In this document: in pieces, positions 35,560 through 45,444 of the stretch
Layout of the letters: the number at the start of each line of letters is the position of its first letter
Position numbering within the stretch: the stretch's first letter is position 1
From: Blautia sp.
GTDB taxonomy: Bacteria > Bacillota > Clostridia > Lachnospirales > Lachnospiraceae
Assembly (NCBI GenBank): GCA_023664455.1
Contig: JAMPFM010000001.1
Location: 396,646-460,645, forward strand
Direction of reading: 5' to 3'
Length of the DNA: 64,000 bases
Position numbers and translations under genes: made by a program
The notes under the pieces: generated by a model
The model's input: the letters and a program-made list of their open reading frames with translations, nothing else
Databases searched by the model: none
What the model was told of the DNA's origin: nothing

Positions 35560-36993
35560 TTACAACAATTCTTTCAAAATGGCATTGACCATACCAGGAT
35601 CCGCCTTACCTTTCATCGCCTTCATCGTCTGCCCGACTAAAAATCCGATTGCCTTTTCTTTTCCATTATGATAATCCTCTACGGACTGGGGATTTCCCGC
35701 AATTACCTCCTCGATAGTTTTCCGAAGCGCCCCCTCGTCGTTGACGGTTTTCAGCCCTTTCTCTTCCACATACTGCTCCGGGTCGATATCCTGTTCAAAC
35801 ATCACCTCAAATACTTCTTTTGCCACCGCGCCATTAATCGCCTTACTGTCTACAAGGGCAATCAGCTTCGCCAGATTTTCCGGGGAAAAACGCAAATCTT
35901 CCGCATCTATTTCTTTTTCTTTCATCAGCCACAGTGTTTCACCCATCAGCCAGTTCGACACTTTCTTCGGCTGTCCGCAGATTGCCGCCGTTTCCTCAAA
36001 AATATCCGCCATCCGTTTGGAGCCTGTAATAATTTCGATATCATAATCTGGGATACCAAATTCTTCCTGATAGCGTGCCATTTTCTCGGTACGAAACTCT
36101 GGCTGCTTCGCACGGATTTCATTTAACATCTCATCGCTTACGACGATGGGGACCAAATCCGGGTCTGGGAAATAGCGGTAATCCTGCGCATCTTCCTTAC
36201 TGCGCATGGCGTAAGATTCCCCTTTGACATCATCCCATCTTCTCGTTTCCTGGACGACCTCTTTTCCTTCTTCCAAAATATCAATCTGCCGCTCCCGCTC
36301 GCCTTCAATCGCCCTTGCAATCGCTTTAAAAGAATTGAGGTTTTTCATTTCCGTCCTGGTGCCAAACGTCTCTGCTCCGACTTCCCGGACAGATAAATTC
36401 ACGTCTGCCCGCATGGAACCTTCCTGCAGTTTGCAGTCGGACGCGCCCAGATATTGAATAATCAGACGCAGTTTTTCCAGATAGGCAATGACTTCCTCTG
36501 CGCTGCGCATATCCGGCTCTGATACGATTTCAATCAAAGGCACGCCGGAACGGTTATAATCCACAAGGGAACAGTCTTCCCACTCGTCATGAATCAGTTT
36601 TCCGGCGTCTTCTTCCATATGGATTTCATGGATGCCGATGACCTTTTTTCCGCCCTCTTTCGTCTCAATTTCCACGCCGCCGTTTCTACAGATTGGCAAA
36701 TATAGCTGGGAAATCTGATAGTTTTGTGGGTTATCGGGATAAAAATAATTTTTTCTGTCAAATTTTCCATATCTTGTAATCTCGCAATCTGTTGCCAGCC
36801 CCACTGCAATCGCATATTCCAGCACCTGTTTATTCAATACCGGCAAAGTGCCCGGCATTCCGGTACAGACCGGACAGGTATGCGTATTGGGCGCACCTCC
36901 GAATGCCGTGGAACAGCCGCAGAAAATTTTAGTTTTCGTCGCCAGCTCTACATGTACTTCCAGACCGATAACGACTTCATATTCCTTTGCCAT
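35560..36993 (-). CDS. gatB: aspartyl/glutamyl-tRNA(Asn/Gln) amidotransferase subunit B
   Basis: tRNA-binding and kinase subunit of GatCAB, which amidates Asp-tRNA(Asn) or Glu-tRNA(Gln). 477 residues starting EYEVVIGLEVHVELATKTKIFCGC, with HTCPVCTGMPGTLPVLN (about 40-57), KNYFYPDNPQNYQISQ (about 80-95), DYNRSGVPLIEIVSEPD near 150, and a C-terminal YqeY-like tail (QSVEDYHNGKEKAIGFLVGQTMK). It begins immediately after gatA stop, 1 bp apart. With gatC and gatA this completes the enzyme. Confidence 0.96.
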   Translation of the reverse strand: MAKEYEVVIGLEVHVELATKTKIFCGCSTAFGGAPNTHTCPVCTGMPGTLPVLNKQVLEYAIAVGLATDCEITRYGKFDRKNYFYPDNPQNYQISQLYLPICRNGGVEIETKEGGKKVIGIHEIHMEEDAGKLIHDEWEDCSLVDYNRSGVPLIEIVSEPDMRSAEEVIAYLEKLRLIIQYLGASDCKLQEGSMRADVNLSVREVGAETFGTRTEMKNLNSFKAIARAIEGERERQIDILEEGKEVVQETRRWDDVKGESYAMRSKEDAQDYRYFPDPDLVPIVVSDEMLNEIRAKQPEFRTEKMARYQEEFGIPDYDIEIITGSKRMADIFEETAAICGQPKKVSNWLMGETLWLMKEKEIDAEDLRFSPENLAKLIALVDSKAINGAVAKEVFEVMFEQDIDPEQYVEEKGLKTVNDEGALRKTIEEVIAGNPQSVEDYHNGKEKAIGFLVGQTMKAMKGKADPGMVNAILKELL

Positions 36994-38460
36994 TTAAGCC
37001 TCCTCCTTTCCTGCCATCTGAAAGGCCCCACGGGCTTTCTCATAACTAAAAGCCGTCTGAATCAGCTTTTTTTCCTGAAAACAATCACTAATTAACTGTA
37101 CCCCAATGGGAAGCCCCGCCTTATCCACACCACAGGGAAGGCTGATGCCTGGAAGGCCCGCCAGATTCACGGCAATGGTATAAATATCGCCAAGATACAT
37201 CTTAATCGGGTCTGCAAGGCTCGTCCCCAGCTTCGGCGCGGTAGTCGGCGCTACCGGTCCAAGAATCACATCATATTTCTGAAATGCCTCATCAAAGGCT
37301 TTCTTAATCAGCGCTTTCACTTTTAACGCTTTCAGATAATAAGCGTCATAGTACCCGGAGCTTAGCACAAAGGAGCCCAGCATAATGCGACGTTTTACTT
37401 CTTCCCCGAACCCTTCCGAGCGGGACTTTTTATACATATGATGAAGGCCGCGATAGTCGTTTGTCCGGTATCCGTATTTGATGCCGTCAAACCGCTCCAG
37501 ATTCGAGCTTGCCTCCGCTGCCGCAATCGTATAATAGGCGGGAATGGCATAATCCACCAGACTCAAATCAAACCGCTCCACGATGGCGCCTTTTTCTCTC
37601 AACCTTTCCGCCGCCTGTAAGGTAGCTTTTTGGACCTCTTCGTCCAGCCCGTCCCCGTAATAATCGTTCGGAATCCCGATGCGCATTCCCTTCACGTCAT
37701 CGATTAGCGCCGATGCAAAATCCGTATCCTGTCTTGCAACGGAAGTGGAATCTTTCTTATCATAGGAAGAAACTGCTTCCAGAATCGCGGCACAGTCCGT
37801 CACATCTTTGGCTAGCGGTCCAATCTGGTCCAGGGAAGAACCGTATGCGATGAGTCCATATCGGGATACCGTCCCATAAGTGGGTTTCATGCCGACCACG
37901 CCGCAGTAAGAGGCAGGCTGCCTAATGGAACCGCCGGTATCCGAACCCAGCGCATAAAAACATTCCCTTGCCGCTACCGCTGCCGCCGAACCGCCGGAAG
38001 AACCGCCCGGCACATGCTCCGGGTTCCAGGGATTTTTCGTCTCGTCAAATGCTGAGGTTTCCGTCGTAGAACCCATAGCGAACTCGTCCATATTCGTTTT
38101 TCCAAGGATTACCGCGCCCGCCTTCTGCAGATTACACACTGCTTCCGCAGAATAAAACGGCACAAAATTTTCCAGAATCCGGGAAGAACAGGTAGTACGC
38201 ATGCCTTTCGTACATAGATTATCTTTCACCGCCATCGGCACGCCCGCCAGTGCGCCCCTAAGCTCACCCGTCTCAATTTTCGCCTGCACTGTTTCGGCCT
38301 GTGCCAGCGCATGTTTCTCATCTATCGTCACATAGCAGTGATACAGCTCTTCTTTTGCCTTTATCTGTGCCAGCGTTTCCTTGACGGCTTCCACTGCTGT
38401 CGTCCGTCCTTCCTTAATTGCTGTAGAAAGCTCCACCGCACTCATTTCTAATAAGTTCAT
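36994..38460 (-). CDS. gatA: aspartyl/glutamyl-tRNA(Asn/Gln) amidotransferase subunit A
   Basis: Amidase that releases ammonia from glutamine for GatB. 488 residues of the amidase-signature family with the Lys-Ser-Ser triad visible as K79 (MAVKDN), S154 (GGSSGGSA) and S178 (SDTGGSIR). Sits between gatC and gatB in a tight minus-strand operon; 42 bp after gatC. The sequence is full length and intact. Confidence 0.96.
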   Translation of the reverse strand: MNLLEMSAVELSTAIKEGRTTAVEAVKETLAQIKAKEELYHCYVTIDEKHALAQAETVQAKIETGELRGALAGVPMAVKDNLCTKGMRTTCSSRILENFVPFYSAEAVCNLQKAGAVILGKTNMDEFAMGSTTETSAFDETKNPWNPEHVPGGSSGGSAAAVAARECFYALGSDTGGSIRQPASYCGVVGMKPTYGTVSRYGLIAYGSSLDQIGPLAKDVTDCAAILEAVSSYDKKDSTSVARQDTDFASALIDDVKGMRIGIPNDYYGDGLDEEVQKATLQAAERLREKGAIVERFDLSLVDYAIPAYYTIAAAEASSNLERFDGIKYGYRTNDYRGLHHMYKKSRSEGFGEEVKRRIMLGSFVLSSGYYDAYYLKALKVKALIKKAFDEAFQKYDVILGPVAPTTAPKLGTSLADPIKMYLGDIYTIAVNLAGLPGISLPCGVDKAGLPIGVQLISDCFQEKKLIQTAFSYEKARGAFQMAGKEEA

Positions 38461-38502
38461 TTATAGAGACCCCTTTCCATCGTTATCAGACCATTCTGCG
38501 CT

Positions 38503-38793
38503 TTAAAATGTAGGCGGCACCATAAACATACCATCTTTCTGTTCCGGTGCATTGGATATTAACTCTTCCCTAATGTCAGAGTTTGTCACTATATCCTCGC
38601 GGAAGACATTCTGAACCGGGAAAACATGGGACATCGGCTCTACGCCTTCTGTGTCCAGCTCATCCATTTTATCAATATAGTCTAACATCCTGCCCATGTC
38701 TTTCTTGGCCTGTTCACGCTCGGTTTCAGAAAGCTCTAGTTTGGATAGGATACCAACATATTCTATGGTTGCGTCGTTGATGATATTTGCCAT
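38503..38793 (-). CDS. gatC: aspartyl/glutamyl-tRNA(Asn/Gln) amidotransferase subunit C
   Basis: Small subunit that stabilises GatA-GatB. 96 residues starting [39 protein letters not shown], then [23 protein letters not shown], the typical GatC pattern. 36 bp after aspS. The order aspS-gatC-gatA-gatB suggests that this AspRS is non-discriminating and also makes Asp-tRNA(Asn). Confidence 0.94.
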   Translation of the reverse strand: MANIINDATIEYVGILSKLELSETEREQAKKDMGRMLDYIDKMDELDTEGVEPMSHVFPVQNVFREDIVTNSDIREELISNAPEQKDGMFMVPPTF

Positions 38794-38829
38794 TGTGATT
38801 GTCCTTTCTGAATTTATTGGGTTTAACCC

Positions 38830-40578
38830 TTACCTTATCTTAATATGCACTTCCCGAAGCTGCTGCTCCGTCACGTCATTCGGCGCGCCGCACATGAAAT
38901 CCTGCGCCGTTCCACTCATGGGGAATGCGATGACTTCCCGGATATTTTCTTCCCCGCGAAGCAGCATAATCATCCTATCAATCCCCGGCGCCATCCCGGC
39001 ATGGGGCGGTGCACCGAACTGGAAGGCATTATACAGCGCACCAAATTTATTTTTCAGCGTCTCTTCATCATATCCGGCAATTTCAAAGGCTTTGACCATA
39101 ATATCCATATCGTGGTTACGCACCGCGCCGGAAGAAAGCTCCACACCGTTGCATACGATATCGTACTGATACGCAAGAATCTCTAACGGATCCTTCGTCT
39201 GTAACGCTTCCAGCCCGCCCTGAGGCATGGAAAAAGGGTTATGAGTGAATCCAATCTGTTTCGTATCCGCATCTTCTTCAAACATCGGGAAATCGTTCAC
39301 ATAACAGAAACGATAAGCCTCTTTTTCTATCAAATCCAGCTTTTCACCCAATTCGGTGCGAATGTGTCCCGCATAGTAAGCGGCTCTTTCTTTCTTATCG
39401 GCAATGAAGAAAATGGTATCCCCCACTGTCAGACTGGCCAAATCAGCCAGTTCTTTCTTTTTTTCCTCTGGAATAAATTTATCAATCGGTCCCTTATAGG
39501 ACATATCTTCACTCACTTCCAGATAGCCCAGACCGCCCATGCCCATGTCAGTCGCGAATTTCAGCAGTTTCTCATGGAAACCTTTGGACATATCCGCATG
39601 GACTTTAATTGCCCGAACTGTCCTATTATGGAAGGGTTTAAAGTCACACTGCTGGAAGAAATCCGTTAAATCCATAATTCGCAGAGGATTTCGTAAGTCC
39701 GGTTTATCCGTGCCAAATTCTAACATCGCCTGCTCATAGCTGAAAATGGGATAAGGCGCTTTCGTCACCGCATAGCCTTCTGGCGCAAATTTTTCAAATG
39801 CTGCGGACAGCACTTCTTCCCCTACTCGAAAGACGTCTTCCTGTGTCGCGAAGCTCATCTCGAAATCCAACTGATAAAACTCTCCCGGCGAACGGTCCGC
39901 ACGGGCATCCTCATCCCGAAAGCAGGGCGCAATCTGAAAATATTTATCAAACCCCGACACCATCAAAAGCTGTTTATACTGCTGCGGCGCCTGCGGCAGT
40001 GCATAGAATTTTCCTTTATATTTTCTGGAAGGCACGATATAGTCCCTCGCCCCTTCCGGTGAAGAAGCGCACAAAATCGGCGTCTGGATTTCCAGAAATC
40101 CCAATTCCATCATTTTTTCCCGCAGAAACTGTATCACTCTGGAACGGAAAATGATATTGTCCTTCACCTTTTTGTTGCGCAAATCCAGATACCGATATTT
40201 CAACCGCACCTCTTCCCTTGTTTCCTTAGAAGTCATGATTTCAAATGGAAGCTGTTTATACACCTTGCCAAGTACTGTAACCTTATGCGCTTCCAATTCG
40301 ATTGTCCCGGTGGGAATCTTAGGATTGTAGGTTTCTTCATCCCTTTTTTCTACAAGTCCTTCTAACGAGATACACATTTCCCTGGATAATCCTTCCAATA
40401 GGGAAGTATCCCGCATGACGACCTGCAGCACGCCGTACATGTCGCGCAAATCGATAAAAGAGACACCGCCGTGATCCCTAATGTTTTCCACCCATCCTGC
40501 CACTTTTAATTCCTTACCGATATCCGCTTCGCTAATCTGATTCAATGTCACTTCTCTGTAAACCGTTTCTGTTTTCAT
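38830..40578 (-). CDS. aspS: aspartate-tRNA ligase
   Basis: Class II synthetase charging tRNA(Asp), and probably tRNA(Asn) for GatCAB. 582 residues: an OB-fold anticodon domain (KVAGWVENIRDHGGVSFIDLRDMYG, residues 26-50), motif 2 (FQIAPCFRDEDARADRSPGEFYQLDFEMSF, about 213-242), a GAD insertion domain in the middle, and motif 3 GMAPGIDRMIMLLRGEENIRE near 540. The transcript starts with a T-box. First gene of aspS-gatCAB. Confidence 0.96.
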   Translation of the reverse strand: MKTETVYREVTLNQISEADIGKELKVAGWVENIRDHGGVSFIDLRDMYGVLQVVMRDTSLLEGLSREMCISLEGLVEKRDEETYNPKIPTGTIELEAHKVTVLGKVYKQLPFEIMTSKETREEVRLKYRYLDLRNKKVKDNIIFRSRVIQFLREKMMELGFLEIQTPILCASSPEGARDYIVPSRKYKGKFYALPQAPQQYKQLLMVSGFDKYFQIAPCFRDEDARADRSPGEFYQLDFEMSFATQEDVFRVGEEVLSAAFEKFAPEGYAVTKAPYPIFSYEQAMLEFGTDKPDLRNPLRIMDLTDFFQQCDFKPFHNRTVRAIKVHADMSKGFHEKLLKFATDMGMGGLGYLEVSEDMSYKGPIDKFIPEEKKKELADLASLTVGDTIFFIADKKERAAYYAGHIRTELGEKLDLIEKEAYRFCYVNDFPMFEEDADTKQIGFTHNPFSMPQGGLEALQTKDPLEILAYQYDIVCNGVELSSGAVRNHDMDIMVKAFEIAGYDEETLKNKFGALYNAFQFGAPPHAGMAPGIDRMIMLLRGEENIREVIAFPMSGTAQDFMCGAPNDVTEQQLREVHIKIR

Positions 40579-40632
40579 CTACATCTTGCCCCTTTCTGTT
40601 CTGGATTCCGGGACTTTTCACACAATAACGAC

Positions 40633-40920
40633 AAAAAGTCCCGGAACACATTTCTGTATTCCGGGACGGATATTCTTCTATATCCGCGGTACCACCCGCA
40701 TTGACAAGCCGCCATCTCTGCCAAGATGTTTTACCGCCCTGCCCACTCTGACACTTAACGCGTGCAACGTATTACCCTAGCATCCAATAGGAAAGATGGT
40801 TCAGATAATCTGCTCCAGAGTGTTCCCAGTCTTTGTTTCCCACAAACAGCGCTCTCAGTCGGTGACGCCGTATTCCTGTCGTTTTCCGCAAAGCGAGTCT
40901 CCTTCAACGCATTTTCTTCT
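40633..40920 (-). promoter_or_regulatory. T-box leader of aspS-gatCAB
   Basis: The minus strand contains the T-box sequence GGGTGGTACCGCG (40686-40699 region) in a potential antiterminator and, right after it, a terminator GTCCCGGAA/TTCCGGGAC (40638-40667) with TTTTT. Stem I lies between about 40775 and 40915. Its 5' part includes AACGAC, overlapping Asn and Asp codons, which I only suggest as specifier. Uncharged cognate tRNA should promote read-through. Confidence 0.9.
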
Positions 40921-40925
40921 TTTAT

Positions 40926-40954
40926 TGTATATCATATCAGCCAGAAAAATGCAA
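40926..40954 (-). promoter_or_regulatory. promoter of the T-box/aspS operon
   Basis: On the minus strand TTGCAT (40954-40949) and TATACA (40931-40926) are 17 bp apart, just upstream of T-box stem I. Confidence 0.75.
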
Positions 40955-40992
40955 CCGCTGTACTTATTGTACGAAAAAAAATACAATTTTCC

Positions 40993-42792
40993 CTAATTCT
41001 TTTCCAGCCTTCTGACCAGATAGCAGAACTCGTCTTTATATTCGTCCGATTTGGTATCAATCTCTTTGAGCCTGTCAATGACTGTCCGCATCGTCGCATC
41101 CCCCTTATAGGAGCTGTCGTTTACTACCAGCCCGAACTCTGCAACCGCCATTGCAAACTGCATATCCTGGCTTACTTCTTTCTTATAATCCGCTTTGTCA
41201 ACGGGATAGGATGACAATAGGCTTTTAGAGGTATTCGGTTTTTTATATCTGATATTAACGGTAAACCATTCTTTATCGGGAAGTTTTTTCTTATCCGCAT
41301 ACTTTAAACTTGTTCCCGCATAGGTGGTCGCCGCGTCTGTCGTTACGATTTCATAGAGAACCGTCACACTATGTCCTGCCCCGATTTCTCCCGCGTCTTT
41401 CGTATCGTCTGCAAAATCCTGCTCCGCAAGCTGCCTGTTTTCATAACCGATAAGCCGGTATCCTGCTATCACATCGGGATTAAACTCCACCTGGAATTTT
41501 ACATCTTCCGCAACGGTTACAAAGGTTGCCCCCAGCTCCTCTACCAGCACTTTTTTTGCCTCGCTTAACGAATCGATATAGGCATAGTTTCCATTGCCTT
41601 TATCGGCAAGGATTTCCATTTTATTGTCCTTGATATTGCCAGTTCCAAACCCAAGCACGGATAAATAAACGCCGGACTCCTTCTTCTCACTGATTAGCAT
41701 ATCCAATTCTTCTTCCGTCGTCAGCCCCACATTTAAATCCCCGTCCGTCGCCAGGATAATCCGGTTATTTCCGCCTTTGATGAAATATTTTTCTGCAATG
41801 CCATAAGCCGTGGTAATACCAGCGCTTCCGGCTGTAGAACCGCCCGCTTCCAGTACGTCTAACGCATCGATGATTTCTTTTTGCTCTGTCCCCTGTACGC
41901 CTTCTAAAATCACCCTGTCCTCGCCCGCATAGGTGACAATCGATACTCTGTCTTTTGCCGTCAGGTTTTCTGTCAACATGGAAAAAGATTTCTGCAAGAG
42001 AGGCAGTTTATCCTCTGAATACATGGAACCCGAAACATCTAATAGAAATACGAGATTAGATGCCGGCGCTTCCGAAAAATCGATATCCTGTGTCTTTAAT
42101 CCAATCATGGCGATTTTGGTATTTGCATTCCACGGACAATCTGCAATCTGCGTCGTGACTCCGAAAGGTTCGCCCTTCTTCGGCTTCACATAGTCGTAAT
42201 GAAAATAATTCAAAAGTTCCTCAATCCTGACAGCGCCCTCCGGGATATCCTGCAGCCCATAACCGTCCTCTATCATCCTGCGCAGATTGCTATAAGAAGC
42301 CGTGTCCACATCCGCTGAAAAAGTCGAGAGCGGATTTACGGAAGCTGCCATAAATCCCAGCTCTTCTAAAGCGTTATACTCTTCTGTATCCGGCGGTGAT
42401 ACAAAATACTCCTCCGGCAATGGGTATTCGTCGTAAGGCGTATATTCCATGCTTTTTTCTTCCGCTCTGGCAAATCCTCCCGACACCCTATCCGCCGACG
42501 AGTTGTAAGCATCGTCCATATCCGCTGATGATACAACATCATCCGTATACTGCCCAGACTCTGCTTCCACGTCCGCATAAGAAGATTCGCCTGCATCTTC
42601 ATAAAAATTCTCTCCTGCGTCGTTAGCAGCCCCTGCATTGCCAGATGTGCCGCCCTTTACCGCATTGTCCGCCGCCGGAGCGCTGTCACTCTCTGCTTTT
42701 CCACATCCGCCAAGGACGCCCGTCAGCATTGCCGCCGTAAGCAGCAGCCCCAGCCCTCTCTTTTGCAACTGTTTTCCCTGAAATTTTTTCAT
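40993..42792 (-). CDS. von Willebrand factor type A lipoprotein (YfbK-like)
   Basis: About 599 residues. A lipoprotein signal (LLLTAAMLTGVLGGCGK, Cys about residue 30) is followed by a 100-residue acidic, Ser/Gly/Ala/Tyr-rich linker, a VWA_N-like part (NPLSTFSADVDTASYSNLRRMI), a VWA domain with intact MIDAS motif LDVSGSMYSED and LATDGDLNVG, and a C-terminal YfbK-type domain (MRTVIDRLKEIDTKSDEY). ATG 42792 has AAAGGGGAG; the frame is open to 42861. Last gene of the ECF sigma operon, 140 bp after cls. Role: surface adhesion or envelope function, unproven. Confidence 0.87.
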   Translation of the reverse strand: MKKFQGKQLQKRGLGLLLTAAMLTGVLGGCGKAESDSAPAADNAVKGGTSGNAGAANDAGENFYEDAGESSYADVEAESGQYTDDVVSSADMDDAYNSSADRVSGGFARAEEKSMEYTPYDEYPLPEEYFVSPPDTEEYNALEELGFMAASVNPLSTFSADVDTASYSNLRRMIEDGYGLQDIPEGAVRIEELLNYFHYDYVKPKKGEPFGVTTQIADCPWNANTKIAMIGLKTQDIDFSEAPASNLVFLLDVSGSMYSEDKLPLLQKSFSMLTENLTAKDRVSIVTYAGEDRVILEGVQGTEQKEIIDALDVLEAGGSTAGSAGITTAYGIAEKYFIKGGNNRIILATDGDLNVGLTTEEELDMLISEKKESGVYLSVLGFGTGNIKDNKMEILADKGNGNYAYIDSLSEAKKVLVEELGATFVTVAEDVKFQVEFNPDVIAGYRLIGYENRQLAEQDFADDTKDAGEIGAGHSVTVLYEIVTTDAATTYAGTSLKYADKKKLPDKEWFTVNIRYKKPNTSKSLLSSYPVDKADYKKEVSQDMQFAMAVAEFGLVVNDSSYKGDATMRTVIDRLKEIDTKSDEYKDEFCYLVRRLEKN

Positions 42793-42935
42793 AAAAACAC
42801 TCCCCTTTCTATCTTTTCTATCCTTTGTAGCCTCTGATACAAAAGATACGAATTGGGACACATGTTTTTATGGCTTTTTTTCAAAAAATTTCAAAAATTT
42901 TTAAAATAAAGAAATTCTTATAACAGATAACGATT

Positions 42936-44513
42936 CTACACAAGCGGCGCGATGGCTTTCATCAGATAACCCATGACTTTCATCGTCCATTTTTCTTTCC
43001 GCACCGTCTCCGGCGTAACCTGTCTGCATTTAGCCATCGTCGCCTGGAAATCTTCTTCGATTCGGGAAACGCTGTCTGTCTGATACTGATAGGTTGCACA
43101 TTCAAAATGATGGTACAAACTGCGGTAATCAAAATTAATCGTTCCAACTACCGCCTCCCCGGAATCACTGACACAGACTTTGGCATGAACGAATCCCGGC
43201 GTATACTCATAAATTTTCACCCCGGACTCCAACAGCGACGCATAATGTGTTTTTGCAAGCGCATAGGGAAGCCTCTTATCGGGAATCCCCGGCAAAATCA
43301 GCGCCACTTCTACGCCTCTTTCTGCAGCAAATTTCAGCGCCGTTTCCATTTCCCCATCCAGAATCAGATAAGGCGTCATGATATGTACATATTTCGTGGA
43401 ACGGTTCAGAATATCCATATACACCCGTTCCCCCAGCCTGTCATCGTCCAGAGGGCAGTCCCCGTAAGGAATAACATACCCTTTCGCCTGTATATCCGGC
43501 AGAGAAGAATAGGATAAAAAGTGCATAATTTCTTCTTCTTTTTCCGTAATCCCCCACATCTGCAAAAACATCAGCGTAAAACTCTTTACCGCTTCCCCCT
43601 TCAACATAACGGCGGTATCCTTCCAATGCCCGAATTTTACTTTCTGGTTAATATATTCGTCGGCAAGATTGACGCCCCCGTTAAAGGCAGTATGTCCGTC
43701 GATGACCAGAATTTTTCTATGGTCGCGGTAATTATAATGTGTGGATACAAAAGGGGTTACCGGCGCAAACACTTTACATTTGATTCCAAGCGCCCTAAGG
43801 CGTTTTGGATAATTCCGGGGCAGCAGCGCAAACTCACAAGTGCCGTCATACATGACGCGCACATCTACACCCTGCGCCGCCTTTCTCGCAAGCACTTCCA
43901 GTACTTTCCCCCACATCAGTCCCTCGTCCACGATAAAATATTCCATAAAAATGAAATGCTCCGCCATTTCCAGTTGTTTCAACATTTCCTCAAACTTCTT
44001 TTCCCCCAGCGGAAAATATGTCACGGACGTCTTATCATATACCGGATGGCAGCCGCTTCTATGCATATACTGTGCCAAAGACGCCACGCCCGCATTTTCC
44101 TCAGACAAGCGCTGCATAACCTCTTCGGACTGAGGAATGCACTCTTTCGTTCCCACGATGATTTCATGAATCCGCTGCTTCAATGCCCTATGCCCGACAT
44201 CGCTTTTGACATAGATAAACAAAAGCACGCCGAATACCGGCAGCAGCATAATCACAATCAGCCAGGTGATTTTCGCGCTGGCGTCCATCCGGCTATTTAA
44301 CAGCGCCACCACGATGATAAATGTCAAAAACGTCGTCCCGCCCACGACATGAGGCAGAAACTCTCTAAACCATTGGAAAATACTGAGTAAAAATAACACT
44401 TGTAAGGCAAGTAGAAGCAAGAATAATCCAAACCTGCTGAAAATAGCATGAATGATGCCCTTTTGCCCTTTTTTCAATAAAAGAAGTCCTTTGTTCTGAT
44501 TATCTGTCTGCAT
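42936..44513 (-). CDS. cls: cardiolipin synthase (PLD superfamily)
   Basis: Condenses two phosphatidylglycerols into cardiolipin at the membrane. About 525 residues: two N-terminal membrane helices (about 22-45 and 50-75), then two HKD motifs, HYNYRDHRKILVIDGHTAFNGG (middle) and GFVHAKVCVSDSGEAVVGTIN (near 450). The ATG at 44513 has GGGAGG 7 bp upstream and lies just after the end of the anti-sigma gene; a frame extension reaches 44549. It is in the ECF sigma operon. Confidence 0.92.
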   Translation of the reverse strand: MQTDNQNKGLLLLKKGQKGIIHAIFSRFGLFLLLLALQVLFLLSIFQWFREFLPHVVGGTTFLTFIIVVALLNSRMDASAKITWLIVIMLLPVFGVLLFIYVKSDVGHRALKQRIHEIIVGTKECIPQSEEVMQRLSEENAGVASLAQYMHRSGCHPVYDKTSVTYFPLGEKKFEEMLKQLEMAEHFIFMEYFIVDEGLMWGKVLEVLARKAAQGVDVRVMYDGTCEFALLPRNYPKRLRALGIKCKVFAPVTPFVSTHYNYRDHRKILVIDGHTAFNGGVNLADEYINQKVKFGHWKDTAVMLKGEAVKSFTLMFLQMWGITEKEEEIMHFLSYSSLPDIQAKGYVIPYGDCPLDDDRLGERVYMDILNRSTKYVHIMTPYLILDGEMETALKFAAERGVEVALILPGIPDKRLPYALAKTHYASLLESGVKIYEYTPGFVHAKVCVSDSGEAVVGTINFDYRSLYHHFECATYQYQTDSVSRIEEDFQATMAKCRQVTPETVRKEKWTMKVMGYLMKAIAPLV

Positions 44514-44535
44514 ATCCATTCCTCCCGTTTGTTTC

Positions 44536-45444
44536 TTATCCGACATCAATACGAAGAACTATCCATTCTTCCCCGTCTTGATAGAGGGAAACTGTATAAC
44601 ACTTTCCTTCCTCTAATAACGTATCTGTCCCCGTCTTCTGGGTAAAAAGATATTTTGTATCGTAATTACATATTATTTCTATCATTTCGCCGTTTGTCAA
44701 TATTGCAGACTCATCACCCTGCAGCACAGTCGCGGTATATATCATCTTTTCCCCGGATAAACCGCTTTCCTCAATCCGCACAAGCAGGTCTTCTAAGACC
44801 GTGCCTTTGCTTTCTGATTCTGCCGCCTCTTTTCGATAGATATCTTCCACACTGTCATCCACACTATCGTCAAAATCCGCCATTCCTGCGCTTTCCTTCG
44901 GCTCATCTGCAGCTACGGCATCCGATGCACTAGAAACATCGAAACTTTCTGCCACCGACCCATTCATCATACCGCCCGACGCTATGCCTTCCGCTGTCTC
45001 ATCCGCCGTCATACTGTCCGATGCTATGCCTTCCGCCTTCTCATTTGCTATCATATCGTCTGCTGCACCAGCTTCCCCTACGCCTGCATCGGCTGCCGTC
45101 CCATCTTCAAACGCTGCCGTATCCGCTTCGCCCGCACTGTAATCTGTCATCATATTGCTTTCGCCGCTCTTATTGCCGCTTCGCTTCATCATAAAAGAAA
45201 CCGCCGGAAAAACAATCACCGCCACCAGACATGCCGCTGCTAAGGTTCCCCATTTATGCCATGCTGTTTTTCTGATGGTTTTATATTGTACCGCAGTCCC
45301 ATCCGCATATGCAGAACTTTTCCCACCTTTAAAAACAGGCGCAGCTACCTGTTTCTCGGACAGACCCGCCTCAATCCGCCCCCACAAATCCGGTGTCTCA
45401 CTCTGTTTCCATCTTTTAAATTCCTGTTCAAAATCCCGTTTCAA
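44536..45444 (-). CDS. putative anti-sigma factor, membrane-bound
   Basis: 302 residues: an N-terminal cytoplasmic part of about 65 residues (FEQEFKRWKQSETPDLWGRIEAGLSEKQ), one membrane helix (about 67-87, WGTLAAACLVAVIVFPAVSF), and an acidic extracellular part with a near-duplicate unit (MIANEKAEGIASDS, MTADETAEGIASGG). A C-terminal beta-rich domain follows (SGEKMIYTATVLQGDES to WIVLRIDVG). No HxxxCxxC zinc motif is visible, so it is not a classical ZAS type. It overlaps the sigma factor gene by 17 bp, strong evidence for a partner role. Confidence 0.72.
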   Translation of the reverse strand: MKRDFEQEFKRWKQSETPDLWGRIEAGLSEKQVAAPVFKGGKSSAYADGTAVQYKTIRKTAWHKWGTLAAACLVAVIVFPAVSFMMKRSGNKSGESNMMTDYSAGEADTAAFEDGTAADAGVGEAGAADDMIANEKAEGIASDSMTADETAEGIASGGMMNGSVAESFDVSSASDAVAADEPKESAGMADFDDSVDDSVEDIYRKEAAESESKGTVLEDLLVRIEESGLSGEKMIYTATVLQGDESAILTNGEMIEIICNYDTKYLFTQKTGTDTLLEEGKCYTVSLYQDGEEWIVLRIDVG

